Assembly (NCBI GenBank): GCA_020859875.1 | Contig: JAJBVJ010000308.1 | Location: 1-10,759 of the forward strand | Direction of reading: 5' to 3' | DNA from: Rikenellaceae bacterium | GTDB taxonomy: Bacteria > Bacteroidota > Bacteroidia > Bacteroidales > Rikenellaceae | Length of the DNA: 10,759 nucleotides | In this document: piece after piece, positions 1 to 7,045 of the stretch | How the letters are laid out: each line of letters starts with the position of its first letter | Position numbering within the stretch: position 1 is the stretch's first letter | The notes under the pieces: model-generated | Told to the model about the DNA's origin: nothing | The model's database searches: none | The model's input: only the letters and a program-made list of their open reading frames with translations | Translations under genes and position numbers: made by a program

Positions 1-70
1 GTATACAAATACAAATCTTTTTACGCTTCACCCAGGTTGCGTCACGGTTTTATCTTCCGCTCTATTTTTA

Positions 71-78
71 TATTTTTG
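71..78 (+). promoter_or_regulatory. Putative Bacteroidota -7 promoter box for the Crp/Fnr gene
   Basis: TATTTTTG matches the Bacteroidota primary-sigma -7 consensus TAnnTTTG exactly. It ends 18 bases before the ATG at 97, so the leader would be very short. No clear TTTG -33 element lies about 20 bases upstream (the region reads GGTTTTA). The box overlaps the palindrome at 75-94, which fits repression of the gene by a bound dimer. Confidence 0.5.
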
Positions 79-94
79 TAACAAAAGTGACAAA
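75..94. promoter_or_regulatory. Crp/Fnr-type operator palindrome, candidate autoregulatory site
   Basis: A 20-bp inverted repeat of the form TTTGTnACnnnnGTnACAAA. Seven of eight arm positions pair around a 4-base AAAA centre; the only mismatch is A80 against G89. The size and symmetry fit a dimeric Crp/Fnr-family regulator, and the gene starting at 97 encodes one. The site overlaps the -7 box and ends two bases before the start codon, so binding would probably repress. The palindrome is seen in the sequence; its link to this regulator is inferred. Confidence 0.55.
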
Positions 95-96
95 CT

Positions 97-768
97 ATGG
101 AGAACGGTCTGTTGAAATGTTCGCTCTTCCGGGGAATGGGCCAGAAAGAGGTAGGTAAAATATCCCGGCAGTACGGCTTCGAGAATGTATCCTATCCCAC
201 CGGTGAGATATTTGCGATCAAAGGAGCCCGCTACTCTGCCCTGATGATTTTAACGCGCGGTAACATCCGTGCCGAGACCACCGACAGGAAGGACAGCACT
301 TTAAAGATAGAACGTATATCGGCTCCTTCGCTGATTACCCCTTCCCTGCTATACAGCGAAAATGCGGCTTTGCCATTCAACCTTACGGCAAAATCCCCCT
401 CCACCGTAGTTTACATTCCAAAAGAGCAGTTCACCCGGCTTTTGATGGACGAAAGGCAGGTTCTCGAAAATTTCCTTGCGGTAGTAAGTTCCCCGAGCAG
501 GCTGGCCAGCGACCATATTTCCTACTTCGCATATAAGACCATAAAGGGAAAATTGGCAAATTATCTGCTCGATGTGGCAAAAAGAAGCGGAAGTAACGTT
601 TTCACCAATCCGGCAACACAGCAGCAGATGGCCGACATATTCGGTGTCGCCCGCCCCTCTCTCGCCCGTGCCATAAGCGAAATGGCGGCGGAGGGAACGA
701 TATACGTGAAGGGAAAAAAGACCGAAATCCTTTTCCCCGACAAGCTGGAGCAGTATGCTAAAAATTGA
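97..768 (+). CDS. Crp/Fnr-family transcriptional regulator
   Basis: A 223-residue protein with the usual two-domain Crp/Fnr layout and family-typical length. The N-terminal cyclic-nucleotide-binding-like beta-roll spans roughly residues 5-120, followed by a dimerisation helix around 125-160 and a winged helix-turn-helix at about 172-205. The recognition helix begins near V184 with R186-P187-S188-L189 and R191, a pattern common in anaerobe Crp/Fnr proteins. The only cysteine is C8, so an FNR-style four-cysteine iron-sulfur cluster is excluded, and no clear cAMP-binding signature is visible. The ligand is therefore unknown; a haem- or nitrosative-stress-sensing HcpR-like role is possible but unproven. 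No target gene is obvious nearby, although a matching palindrome overlaps its own promoter. ATG 97 is chosen because it follows the promoter box closely and gives a normal N-terminus. The family call is firm; the specific role is unknown. Confidence 0.9.
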   Translation: MENGLLKCSLFRGMGQKEVGKISRQYGFENVSYPTGEIFAIKGARYSALMILTRGNIRAETTDRKDSTLKIERISAPSLITPSLLYSENAALPFNLTAKSPSTVVYIPKEQFTRLLMDERQVLENFLAVVSSPSRLASDHISYFAYKTIKGKLANYLLDVAKRSGSNVFTNPATQQQMADIFGVARPSLARAISEMAAEGTIYVKGKKTEILFPDKLEQYAKN

Positions 769-816
769 TCCCGCGCAGTGTTTGGAAGCCGTAGAAACCG
801 TCTGAAGGATTTTTTC

Positions 817-824
817 TATTTTTG
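817..824 (+). promoter_or_regulatory. Putative Bacteroidota -7 promoter box for the exonuclease gene
   Basis: TATTTTTG is an exact TAnnTTTG match lying only 8 bases before the ATG at 833. If it is used, the mRNA would be almost leaderless. No convincing -33 element is visible. Read-through from the regulator gene, whose stop is 64 bases upstream of this ATG, is an alternative. Confidence 0.4.
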
Positions 825-832
825 CATGGATT

Positions 833-1336
833 ATGATAACGGATTTTGCAGCCATAGATTTCGAAACGGCAAACGGGAAGCGCACCAGTGTATGCAGCGT
901 AGGGGTGGTGGTGGTTCGCCGCGGGCAAATCTGCGATTCGATATACCGGCTTATCCGGCCCCGCCCCAATTTTTATAGCTATTTCAATACCGCCATCCAT
1001 AAACTTACGGCCCGCGATACGGACCAGGCTCCCCGCTTTAACGAGGTATGGACGGAGATCTCCGACAGGTTCGGCGGACTGCCACTTATCGCCCACAACA
1101 GCCCTTTCGACGAGGGATGCCTGCGAGCCGCCTTCGATATTTACGAAATGGAATATCCGGGCTACCGTTTCCACTGCACCTGCCGTGCATCGCGCAGGGC
1201 CTTTCCGCATCTGCCCAACCATAAACTCAAAACCGTTGCCATGCACTGCGGCTTCGACCTTACCGACCACCATCACGCCCTGGCAGACGCCGAGGCTTGT
1301 GCAGCCATTGCGCTACGGATCGGCGACTATTTATAG
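833..1336 (+). CDS. DEDDh-family 3'-5' exonuclease (DNA polymerase III epsilon/RNase T fold)
   Basis: A 167-residue stand-alone exonuclease domain. All three active-site motifs are present: Exo I with D9 and E11 (DFET), Exo II with D93 in HNSPFD, and Exo III with H147 and D152 (HHALAD). These acidic residues bind two metal ions and hydrolyse 3' ends of DNA or RNA, and the histidine marks the DEDDh subclass. There is no BRCT, helicase or polymerase-binding extension, so this is one of the small accessory exonucleases common in Bacteroidales rather than an obvious replicative proofreading subunit. Whether it acts on DNA repair intermediates or RNA cannot be told from the sequence. An in-phase ATG at 833 places the first beta strand at the correct distance from the N-terminus. 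It lies between the Crp/Fnr gene and the sulfatase with no evident functional link to either. Confidence 0.9.
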   Translation: MITDFAAIDFETANGKRTSVCSVGVVVVRRGQICDSIYRLIRPRPNFYSYFNTAIHKLTARDTDQAPRFNEVWTEISDRFGGLPLIAHNSPFDEGCLRAAFDIYEMEYPGYRFHCTCRASRRAFPHLPNHKLKTVAMHCGFDLTDHHHALADAEACAAIALRIGDYL

Positions 1337-1367
1337 GGCCTCCCGCCGCTTATTCCGATAAAATAGC

Positions 1368-1375
1368 TAAATTCG
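1368..1375 (+). promoter_or_regulatory. Possible -7 promoter box for the sulfatase gene
   Basis: TAAATTCG matches TAnnTTTG at seven of eight positions and ends 20 bases before ATG 1396, the same spacing seen for other boxes in this window. It lies inside the N-terminal extension of the longest reading frame, so if real it supports the downstream start. No -33 element is evident. Confidence 0.3.
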
Positions 1376-1395
1376 TTCTCCTTAAACCACTACCT

Positions 1396-3009
1396 ATGGG
1401 AAAGCGTGAATGTGTACTTGTGGCCGCCGGTACGGCGGCTCTGATCCCGGTTTTACCGTCCCGGGCAGATATTCCGGCAGGCGCCCGGGAAGAGCAGGGG
1501 AAAGAAACCCCAAACATCCTCTTCATAATGACTGACGACCACTCCTACCAGACAATAAGTGCATACGGACATCCTCTTTCGGCCCTCGTTCCAACGCCCA
1601 ATATAGACCGGCTGGCCGGCGAGGGAATGCTGTTTCGGTCGGCCTATGTGGAAAATTCTATCTCCACCCCCAGCCGTGCCACCCTGCTTACCGGCCTGTA
1701 CAGCCATCAGCACGGACAGCGCACCCTCGACCGCGGTTTCGACACTACAAAAACAGTCTTCCCGGAGCTTCTACGGCAGGCGGGTTACCAGACGGCCGTC
1801 ATTGGCAAATGGCATCTTCCGGCCGCGCCACACGGTTTCGACCATTACAGCATCCTCCACGATCAGGGCGACTATTACAACCCGGAGCTGCTAACCCCGG
1901 CATCCGGCGGAATGTTCGTGCGGTGTGAAGGTTACGCTACGGATATCATTACCGACCAATCCCTCGAGTGGCTGGAGGGGCGCGACCCCACCCGCCCGTT
2001 CTGCCTAATGGTGCACCACAAGGCTCCCCACCGAAACTGGATGCCGGACATACAATACTTGGATTTAATCGACGAGTATTCGGAAATACCGGTGCCCGAT
2101 ACCCTCTTCGACGACTACTCCACAAGGGGTCCCGCCGCCCGGACACAGGAAATGACCATAGCCCGGGATATGAGCCTTGGGTACGATCTGAAGGTCGACC
2201 GGCTGCATGACACGGAAGAGGTACCGGATTGGCTGAAATTGAGTTGGCGAAATTCCATAGAGCGGATGACGCCCTCCCAACGGGCAGCATGGGATGCATA
2301 TTACGAACCCCTCAACGACCGATTCATCGACCAGGAACTCTCCGGGGACGATCTTACACTATGGAAATACGGCCGGTACATTTCGGATTACCTCAAGGTA
2401 ATAAAGTCTATCGATGTGCAGGTGGGGCGGCTGCTCGACTGGCTGGACGCTAACCATCTGACGGAGAATACTCTCGTGGTTTATACTTCCGACCAGGGAT
2501 TTTATATGGGTGAACACGGCTGGTACGACAAGCGGTTCATGTACGAAGAATCCTTCCGCACTCCGCTCCTTGCCCGGTGGCCGGCGGTAATTCTCCCTTC
2601 GTCCGTCTGCGACGGACTGGTGCAGAATATAGATTTCGCGCCTACGTTCCTCGACGCGGCCGGGGTGGAAATTCCCGGCCAGATGGAAGGACTTCCACTG
2701 ACGGGTCTTATGAGCGGCGAAAAAAGCGATCTGAGGGATGAACTCTATTATCAGTATTACGACTACCCCGCCGTACATCAGGTGCGCAAACATTACGGGA
2801 TCCGCACCAAAGAATTCAAGTTGATCCATTTCTATGGCCAAGCCCAGTGGCCGGGCCACGAGGATATAGATTCCCGCGAATTTTACGATATGAGCGCCGA
2901 CCCCCACGAGGTAGACAACCGGTATGGGGATCCGGAATATGCCCCGATAATATCCCGACTCGAAGAGAGGCTCGCGGCGATCCGTGAGAAGCTGGGAAAT
3001 CCCCTTTAG
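1396..3009 (+). CDS. Secreted S1-family (formylglycine-dependent) sulfatase, serine type
   Basis: A 537-residue arylsulfatase-fold enzyme, normal length for SulfAtlas family S1. Residues 1-24 form a signal peptide (KR, hydrophobic stretch, then SRA), so it acts in the periplasm or at the outer membrane. Metal-binding D47-D48 (MTDDH) and D366-Q367 (TSDQG) are present. The catalytic motif is S90-T-P-S-R94, so the residue converted to formylglycine is serine and maturation needs an anaerobic radical-SAM enzyme (anSME), not seen here. The HHKAPHRNW and GEHGWYDKRFMYEES segments resemble the N-acetylglucosamine-6-sulfatase-like group (possibly S1_11), suggesting host glycan sulfate removal; the exact substrate is uncertain. 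The frame is open back to 1297, but that start would overlap the exonuclease gene and bury the signal peptide, so ATG 1396 is preferred. There is no SusC/SusD or glycosidase neighbour. Its TAG is 3 bases from the stop of the convergent pseudouridine synthase gene. Confidence 0.92.
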   Translation: MGKRECVLVAAGTAALIPVLPSRADIPAGAREEQGKETPNILFIMTDDHSYQTISAYGHPLSALVPTPNIDRLAGEGMLFRSAYVENSISTPSRATLLTGLYSHQHGQRTLDRGFDTTKTVFPELLRQAGYQTAVIGKWHLPAAPHGFDHYSILHDQGDYYNPELLTPASGGMFVRCEGYATDIITDQSLEWLEGRDPTRPFCLMVHHKAPHRNWMPDIQYLDLIDEYSEIPVPDTLFDDYSTRGPAARTQEMTIARDMSLGYDLKVDRLHDTEEVPDWLKLSWRNSIERMTPSQRAAWDAYYEPLNDRFIDQELSGDDLTLWKYGRYISDYLKVIKSIDVQVGRLLDWLDANHLTENTLVVYTSDQGFYMGEHGWYDKRFMYEESFRTPLLARWPAVILPSSVCDGLVQNIDFAPTFLDAAGVEIPGQMEGLPLTGLMSGEKSDLRDELYYQYYDYPAVHQVRKHYGIRTKEFKLIHFYGQAQWPGHEDIDSREFYDMSADPHEVDNRYGDPEYAPIISRLEERLAAIREKLGNPL

Positions 3010-3012
3010 GGA

Positions 3013-3702
3013 TCATTCCAGTTCGGAAAAAAATTTCCAAAGGTTATCGTCCGTAGGAACGGGAGCGGTGATCTTCACCGGTTCCTTGCGCACAGGATGG
3101 AGAAACGAAACACTCCTCGAATGGAGCGATATTCCACCGCCGGGCATGGAACGCTTAGCACCGTATTTCAGATCGCCGCGAATCGGCGACCCCGCTTTGG
3201 ACAGCTGAGCCCGTATCTGGTGGTGCCGGCCCGTTTTCAGGTCGATCTCCAGCAGGTGATAATTGGCGCTCGAGGCGATATGGCGGTATTCCAACAGGGC
3301 CTCCTTGCTTGCTGCCTGTGGTTTGGATAGGGCACGGGAGCGGTTGGTTTTCTGGTCTTTGACGATAAAATGGCGCAGAGTGCCCTCCGCGGGGTCGGGC
3401 AGCTGCTCGACAAGGGCCCAATAGACCTTTTCGATCTCTCTCTCCTTTATCATCCGGTTGAGCCTTACCAGGGCCTTGCTCGTCTTTGCGAACAATACGG
3501 CGCCGCTAACCGGGCGGTCTATACGGTGGACGACCCCGAGGAAAACATCTCCCGGTTTGCCGTCACGTTTTTTGATAAACCCTTTGATCTCATCCTCGAG
3601 GGCGGGAGTTCCTTCGGGATCGGTCTGCACCAGGTCGCCCGCCCGTTTATTCACAACGATCAGGTGGTTGTCCTCGTATAGTATATCTTTTTTGCCGAAC
3701 AT
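3013..3702 (-). CDS. RluA-family RNA pseudouridine synthase
   Basis: A 229-residue enzyme that isomerises uridine to pseudouridine in rRNA or tRNA. The catalytic motif HRIDRPVSG carries the active-site aspartate D62. The downstream segments with KVYWALVE, the LKTGRHHQIRAQL motif (the RxHQIRxH-like region) and GDLKYGA are family hallmarks. There is no N-terminal S4 RNA-binding domain, so it resembles the short RluA/TruC subgroup more than RluC or RluD. Its target could be 23S rRNA or a tRNA and cannot be assigned from sequence. The open frame extends upstream to 3858, but that portion lies inside the cytidine deaminase gene and has no family similarity; ATG 3702 starts directly before the first beta strand, 8 bases after the deaminase stop. 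It is the last gene of the five-gene minus-strand operon. Confidence 0.9.
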   Translation of the reverse strand: MFGKKDILYEDNHLIVVNKRAGDLVQTDPEGTPALEDEIKGFIKKRDGKPGDVFLGVVHRIDRPVSGAVLFAKTSKALVRLNRMIKEREIEKVYWALVEQLPDPAEGTLRHFIVKDQKTNRSRALSKPQAASKEALLEYRHIASSANYHLLEIDLKTGRHHQIRAQLSKAGSPIRGDLKYGAKRSMPGGGISLHSRSVSFLHPVRKEPVKITAPVPTDDNLWKFFSELE

Positions 3703-3710
3703 AGGGGTAC

Positions 3711-4166
3711 CTAAAGCCGGAAGATAAAAGGCAGTAATTTCGAGGCATCGTCCACAACCGTAGCGCTGTCCCGGCCAGTCATCACAACCCGTATCGGGCT
3801 TTGCTGGCGGTTCTGAGAGTCGTTTATAACCTGCCGGCAGATTCCGCACGGGTAACATTCGGTATCGTCAGGGATCGAGGCGATGGCCAAAGTTTTTATC
3901 GGATCGTCCTTATGGTGGGCCTGGTGATGGAAAAGCAGGCTCCGCTCGGCACACACTCCCGCGGGGAAAACCTCGCTCTCCTGATTGCTCCCGGTGATTA
4001 TCTTCCCGCTGGCAAGCCTTGCTGCGGCTCCCACACGGTAGTTGGAATAAGGGGCATAGGCACTTAGGCACGCCTGCCTCGCGGCGAGTGCCAGCTCCTT
4101 GTCCGGCTCCGGTAACGACGAAAGAGCGTCGTATTTCTCATATTCGAAATTATAGTGCCGGTTCAT
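3711..4166 (-). CDS. cdd: Cytidine deaminase
   Basis: A 151-residue zinc-dependent deaminase converting cytidine and deoxycytidine to uridine and deoxyuridine in cytoplasmic pyrimidine salvage. The zinc site and catalytic glutamate are C72-A-E74 and P106-C107-G-I-C110 followed by R111-Q112, the three-cysteine pattern of the small homotetrameric class. The substrate-binding AYAPYSNYRVGAA segment at residues 36-48 is also typical. The N-terminal extension of about 20 residues matches the usual form in Bacteroidota. It starts 24 bases after the MnmD-like gene and ends 8 bases before the pseudouridine synthase gene, so it is co-transcribed with RNA-modification genes. Its salvage role fits recycling of nucleosides from RNA turnover; that functional link is inference. 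Confidence 0.93.
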   Translation of the reverse strand: MNRHYNFEYEKYDALSSLPEPDKELALAARQACLSAYAPYSNYRVGAAARLASGKIITGSNQESEVFPAGVCAERSLLFHHQAHHKDDPIKTLAIASIPDDTECYPCGICRQVINDSQNRQQSPIRVVMTGRDSATVVDDASKLLPFIFRL

Positions 4167-4190
4167 ATCCTCATGTTTTTGGTCATCGAA

Positions 4191-4841
4191 TTATATCTTT
4201 ACGGCCCTCAGCATATGGCGTTTACCGGGAGCCCCGGGCAGTCTTTCCACTTCGAAACCTGCCGCCCTCAAAGCCCTTTTTACATCACCTTTAGCCGAGT
4301 AGGTTACAAGCGCGGCCCCGGGATTTGCCGCCCCGGCGATATTTGCGAATATCTCCTGCGACCATAGGTGCGGAGCGGTGTCGGGAGCGAACATATCGAA
4401 ATATATAAGGTCAAATTTAACATCAAATACCATCCCGGCCAAATCTCCGTAAACCTTTGTAATCGTAAAATTGTCGCTCAACTTCTGCCCGGTGTCCCAC
4501 CGTGCCGAGTGGATAGCCCGAAAGAGCGGATCATCGGGGAATCCGCTACCGTCGACAACCGACGGATCGACCGGATGCAGCTCGACGGCCCTATAATCGA
4601 TCTTACGGCCGGTATCTTCCGCAAATACCGCCGTGAGCCATGCGTTAATGCCGCTTCCCAGTCCCGCCTCGAGAACCGCTATATTTTGCCCGCCGCATAA
4701 TTCCAGCCCGTTTCGGATGAAAACATGGCGGCTCTCGGTCACGGCCCCGTTTACGGAATGGTAGGTATACCCGCCGGACGGAGCGATCAGCGTCGGACTG
4801 CCGTCCGCCGTGACGGATATTTGCGGTGTAATAAAATCCAT
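4191..4841 (-). CDS. mnmD: MnmD-like tRNA U34 methyltransferase (MnmC methyltransferase domain, DUF752)
   Basis: A 216-residue SAM-dependent methyltransferase resembling the N-terminal half of E. coli MnmC, which converts nm5(s2)U34 to mnm5(s2)U34 in the tRNA wobble position. Visible motifs are the SVNGAVTESRHVFIRNGL region (28-46), the SAM-binding VLEAGLGSG (56-64), the Asp-containing FDMFAPDTAPHLW (148-160, with D149), and the C-terminal GFEVERLPGAPGKRHML. The FAD-dependent oxidase half of MnmC is absent, as in known stand-alone MnmD proteins, so the nm5U substrate must come from MnmEG by the ammonium route or from another oxidase elsewhere. It sits 18 bases after the SIMPL gene and 24 bases before cdd in the operon. 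ATG 4841 gives a normal N-terminus; no Shine-Dalgarno sequence is seen. The family is firm; the exact tRNA substrate is inferred. Confidence 0.85.
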   Translation of the reverse strand: MDFITPQISVTADGSPTLIAPSGGYTYHSVNGAVTESRHVFIRNGLELCGGQNIAVLEAGLGSGINAWLTAVFAEDTGRKIDYRAVELHPVDPSVVDGSGFPDDPLFRAIHSARWDTGQKLSDNFTITKVYGDLAGMVFDVKFDLIYFDMFAPDTAPHLWSQEIFANIAGAANPGAALVTYSAKGDVKRALRAAGFEVERLPGAPGKRHMLRAVKI

Positions 4842-4859
4842 CCGGAGAGTTATACGCTA

Positions 4860-5564
4860 CTATTCCAGTGCGAACTTTACGGTCACGGAATAGTTCAGTT
4901 TGATATTGCGGAAGTCGAGGCTTACAGGCTCTTCGGCTCCTGCGGAATTGTCAGTAAATGCATCCGTCTTATAGTTGCTGCGGGCAAGAAATACCGGGTT
5001 GATATAATCTGCGATGAAAACCGCCCTGCCTATATCCTGACCGATAGCCCGGGCCATCCCGAGCGCAATCTCCCGTGCATTCTTTACAGCCTCGATACGC
5101 ACCTCGTCGGTGATCTCCCTAATTCGACTGTGGCTGAGAGCCATTATACTCAGGTTGGATATACCTAACTTACCCAATGCCTGGTATACACTGCCGAGCA
5201 TCTCCGCCGAGCTTACCTTCAGCTGATAGACCGCGGTGGTACGGGAGGTGTTCTTCCCGAATACTTTACTGTATGCCGAGCTGGACATATCCCCTATACT
5301 CAGATCGTTATCCACATCTACGCCGATCTGGCGAAGAGAGAGAACCATATCCGATTCCATTTTGTCTACGCTCGACCAGCTTTTGGTATCATTCTTACTT
5401 ATCACTATCCTGATATATATCTCGTCCGGAACGATTTCACGCTCGGCGGTGCCGTTCACCTGGATGGAATTTTCGTAAACCGTTTCCTGCCCCGGTGCAA
5501 CCTGTGCATTCGCCACCGTACATACCCCAACAAAAGCGAGCGACATTAACATTTTTCTCATCAT
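4860..5564 (-). CDS. Exported SIMPL-domain (DUF541) protein
   Basis: A 234-residue protein with a clear signal peptide: MMRK, a hydrophobic stretch, then an ANA cleavage site giving a mature start at Q21. The cysteine at position 15 does not form a lipobox, so it is probably a soluble periplasmic or surface-associated protein. The mature part begins with a strand reading SIQVNGTAEREIVPDE, the usual opening of the SIMPL domain, and ends with the NIKLNYSVTVKFALE strand typical of the family. SIMPL proteins (E. coli YggE, Brucella BP26/OMP28) form oligomeric rings or channels of poorly known function, with some linked to oxidative stress. Its place between two cytoplasmic RNA-modification genes (9 bases after the rlmD-like gene, 18 before mnmD) has no clear functional explanation. 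The first of two adjacent ATG codons is annotated; the second (5561) is equally plausible. Confidence 0.85.
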   Translation of the reverse strand: MMRKMLMSLAFVGVCTVANAQVAPGQETVYENSIQVNGTAEREIVPDEIYIRIVISKNDTKSWSSVDKMESDMVLSLRQIGVDVDNDLSIGDMSSSAYSKVFGKNTSRTTAVYQLKVSSAEMLGSVYQALGKLGISNLSIMALSHSRIREITDEVRIEAVKNAREIALGMARAIGQDIGRAVFIADYINPVFLARSNYKTDAFTDNSAGAEEPVSLDFRNIKLNYSVTVKFALE

Positions 5565-5573
5565 TTCTATTTT

Positions 5574-6992
5574 TTATCTGTTCCTTACAAGCTTAACGAC
5601 ATTTTCCACGTGATGAGTATGCGGGAACATATCGACCGGTTGGACATCGGTGATCCGATACTCCGCGCAGAACAGGGCCAGATCCCTTGCTTGCGTCGCC
5701 GGGTTGCAGCTGACGTAGACGATACGCTCGGGAAGTGCCCTCAGAATTGTCCTCACGACATCTTCGTGGACGCCGGCCCTCGGGGGATCGAGTATCACTA
5801 CGTCCGGCCGGCCGTGTCGGCCGATAAAAGCGTCGTCCAATATATCTTTCATATCTCCTGCAAAGAACGAGGTATTGCCGATGCCGTTTATTTGGGAATT
5901 TACTTTGGCATCGGCGATGGCTTCCGGTATATATTCTATGCCGACCACTTTCGCGCACCGTCCGGCTACGAAGTTGGCAATGGTGCCCGTTCCCGTATAA
6001 AGATCGTAAACTGTTTCGTCTCCGTTCAAAGATGCGAATTCGAGGGCCACAGAGTATAGTTTGTATGCCTGCTTCGAATTGGTCTGGTAGAAGGATTTAG
6101 GGCCTATTTTAAACTTCAGCCCTTCCATCTGCTCAAAGATATGATTCCTGCCCCTAAACAGCTGCGGCTCGAGGTCGGCGATCGAATCGTTCCACTTCCC
6201 GTTGATTACATACATTAGAGAGGTTATCTGCGGAAAATTTGCACCAAGCCCTTCCAGAAGCGGCCGGTACTTTTCCGGTTTATCTTCCGCCACCACCAGA
6301 ATCACCATTATTTCACCGGTGGATGCCGTTCGGATAACCACGTTTCGCATAAAACCCTCGTGCGAACGCTGGTTATAATAAGTCAGCCCGCGGGCGGCCG
6401 TTTCTATTTTGAGCCACAAACGGATGGCATTCGACAGTTCTTCCTGCAGCCAGCATCTACGAATATCGAGTACTTTGTCGAACATACCGGGAATGTGAAA
6501 ACCGAGAGCCCCCTCTGTTTCGATCTCTCCTGCCGACTCTATCTCCTCGGCAGTGTACCAGCGCCTGTCGCAAAAGGTGAATTCGAGTTTATTCCGGTAA
6601 AAATAAATATCCTCGGACGGCAGAGCAGGTTTCGGCTCGGGGATTTCGAGCCCGCCGAGCCTTCGGAGCTGGTCGGAAACCTGAGCGGTCTTGAACCGGA
6701 GTTGCTGCTCATAAGGAATATTTTGCCATTTGCAGCCCCCGCAAACCCCGAAATGTTCACACTGCGGCTCTGTGCGCATCGGGGAGGGTCTCTTCATACC
6801 GGCTATCCGGCCCTCCATATAGCGCCGGTGCTTTTTCACAATCCGCACATCCACAATATCCCCCGGGACTCCGTATGGCACGAATACCACCATATCCCCG
6901 TACCGGCCCAATGCCTTGCCTTCGGCCGCGATGGCCGTTATCTCGAAATCTTCCAGGACGGGGAGCTGTTTCTTATTTTTACCTTTTGACAT
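5574..6992 (-). CDS. rlmD: RlmD/RumA-type 23S rRNA (uracil-5)-methyltransferase
   Basis: A 472-residue TrmA/RumA-superfamily enzyme that uses SAM to form 5-methyluridine in 23S rRNA (U1939 in the E. coli enzyme). An N-terminal TRAM RNA-binding domain covers about residues 10-66. It is followed by an iron-sulfur cluster site C78, C84, C87 and C180 (CGGC motif plus a distant cysteine), then a Rossmann methyltransferase domain. Catalytic features are FYQTN, DLYTGTGTI for SAM binding, D402 in DPPRAG, nucleophile C429 in YVSCNPAT, and base E463 in HVENVV; all are intact. Specificity between RlmD-like and dual RlmCD-like activity cannot be decided from sequence. ATG 6992 is the operon's first start, 21 bases after a TAnnTTTG box. 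It leads the minus-strand operon and is followed 9 bases later by the SIMPL gene. Confidence 0.9.
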   Translation of the reverse strand: MSKGKNKKQLPVLEDFEITAIAAEGKALGRYGDMVVFVPYGVPGDIVDVRIVKKHRRYMEGRIAGMKRPSPMRTEPQCEHFGVCGGCKWQNIPYEQQLRFKTAQVSDQLRRLGGLEIPEPKPALPSEDIYFYRNKLEFTFCDRRWYTAEEIESAGEIETEGALGFHIPGMFDKVLDIRRCWLQEELSNAIRLWLKIETAARGLTYYNQRSHEGFMRNVVIRTASTGEIMVILVVAEDKPEKYRPLLEGLGANFPQITSLMYVINGKWNDSIADLEPQLFRGRNHIFEQMEGLKFKIGPKSFYQTNSKQAYKLYSVALEFASLNGDETVYDLYTGTGTIANFVAGRCAKVVGIEYIPEAIADAKVNSQINGIGNTSFFAGDMKDILDDAFIGRHGRPDVVILDPPRAGVHEDVVRTILRALPERIVYVSCNPATQARDLALFCAEYRITDVQPVDMFPHTHHVENVVKLVRNR

Positions 6993-7013
6993 CTATTAAC
7001 AAATATTACAGGT

Positions 7014-7021
7014 CAAAGATA
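7014..7021 (-). promoter_or_regulatory. Bacteroidota -7 promoter box for the rlmD-led operon
   Basis: On the minus strand this reads TATCTTTG, an exact TAnnTTTG match, 21 bases upstream of ATG 6992. The -33 position would fall near 7042-7045, where no TTTG is present, so the promoter may be weak or activator-assisted. The palindrome at 7046-7059 lies in that region. Confidence 0.5.
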
Positions 7022-7045
7022 ATACATCCCTTACATCATTTATAT

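Noticed and set aside
349..969. 206-codon minus-strand open frame opposite the Crp/Fnr gene and start of the exonuclease
   Set aside because: It is antisense to two well-supported genes, has no recognisable domain and an irregular composition; a shadow frame.
758..1276. 172-codon minus-strand open frame opposite the exonuclease
   Set aside because: The plus-strand frame has all three DEDDh motifs; the antisense frame shows no family features.
1297..1395. Longer N-terminus for the sulfatase
   Set aside because: It would overlap the exonuclease gene and place 33 polar residues before a proper signal peptide; a candidate promoter box lies inside it.
2359..2907. 182-codon minus-strand open frame inside the sulfatase
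   Set aside because: It lies opposite conserved sulfatase motifs and has no recognisable motif of its own.
3703..3858. Longer N-terminus for the RluA-family protein
   Set aside because: The extra 52 residues are read from inside cdd and do not resemble an S4 domain or any family extension.
4163..4174. Three-codon mini-ORF (Met-Arg-Ile) whose stop overlaps the cdd start as ATGA
   Set aside because: It could give translational coupling, but such a short overlap occurs easily by chance and nothing else supports it.
6360..6989. 209-codon plus-strand open frame opposite rlmD
   Set aside because: It is antisense to the TRAM and iron-sulfur region of a complete RlmD-type enzyme; no domain signal.
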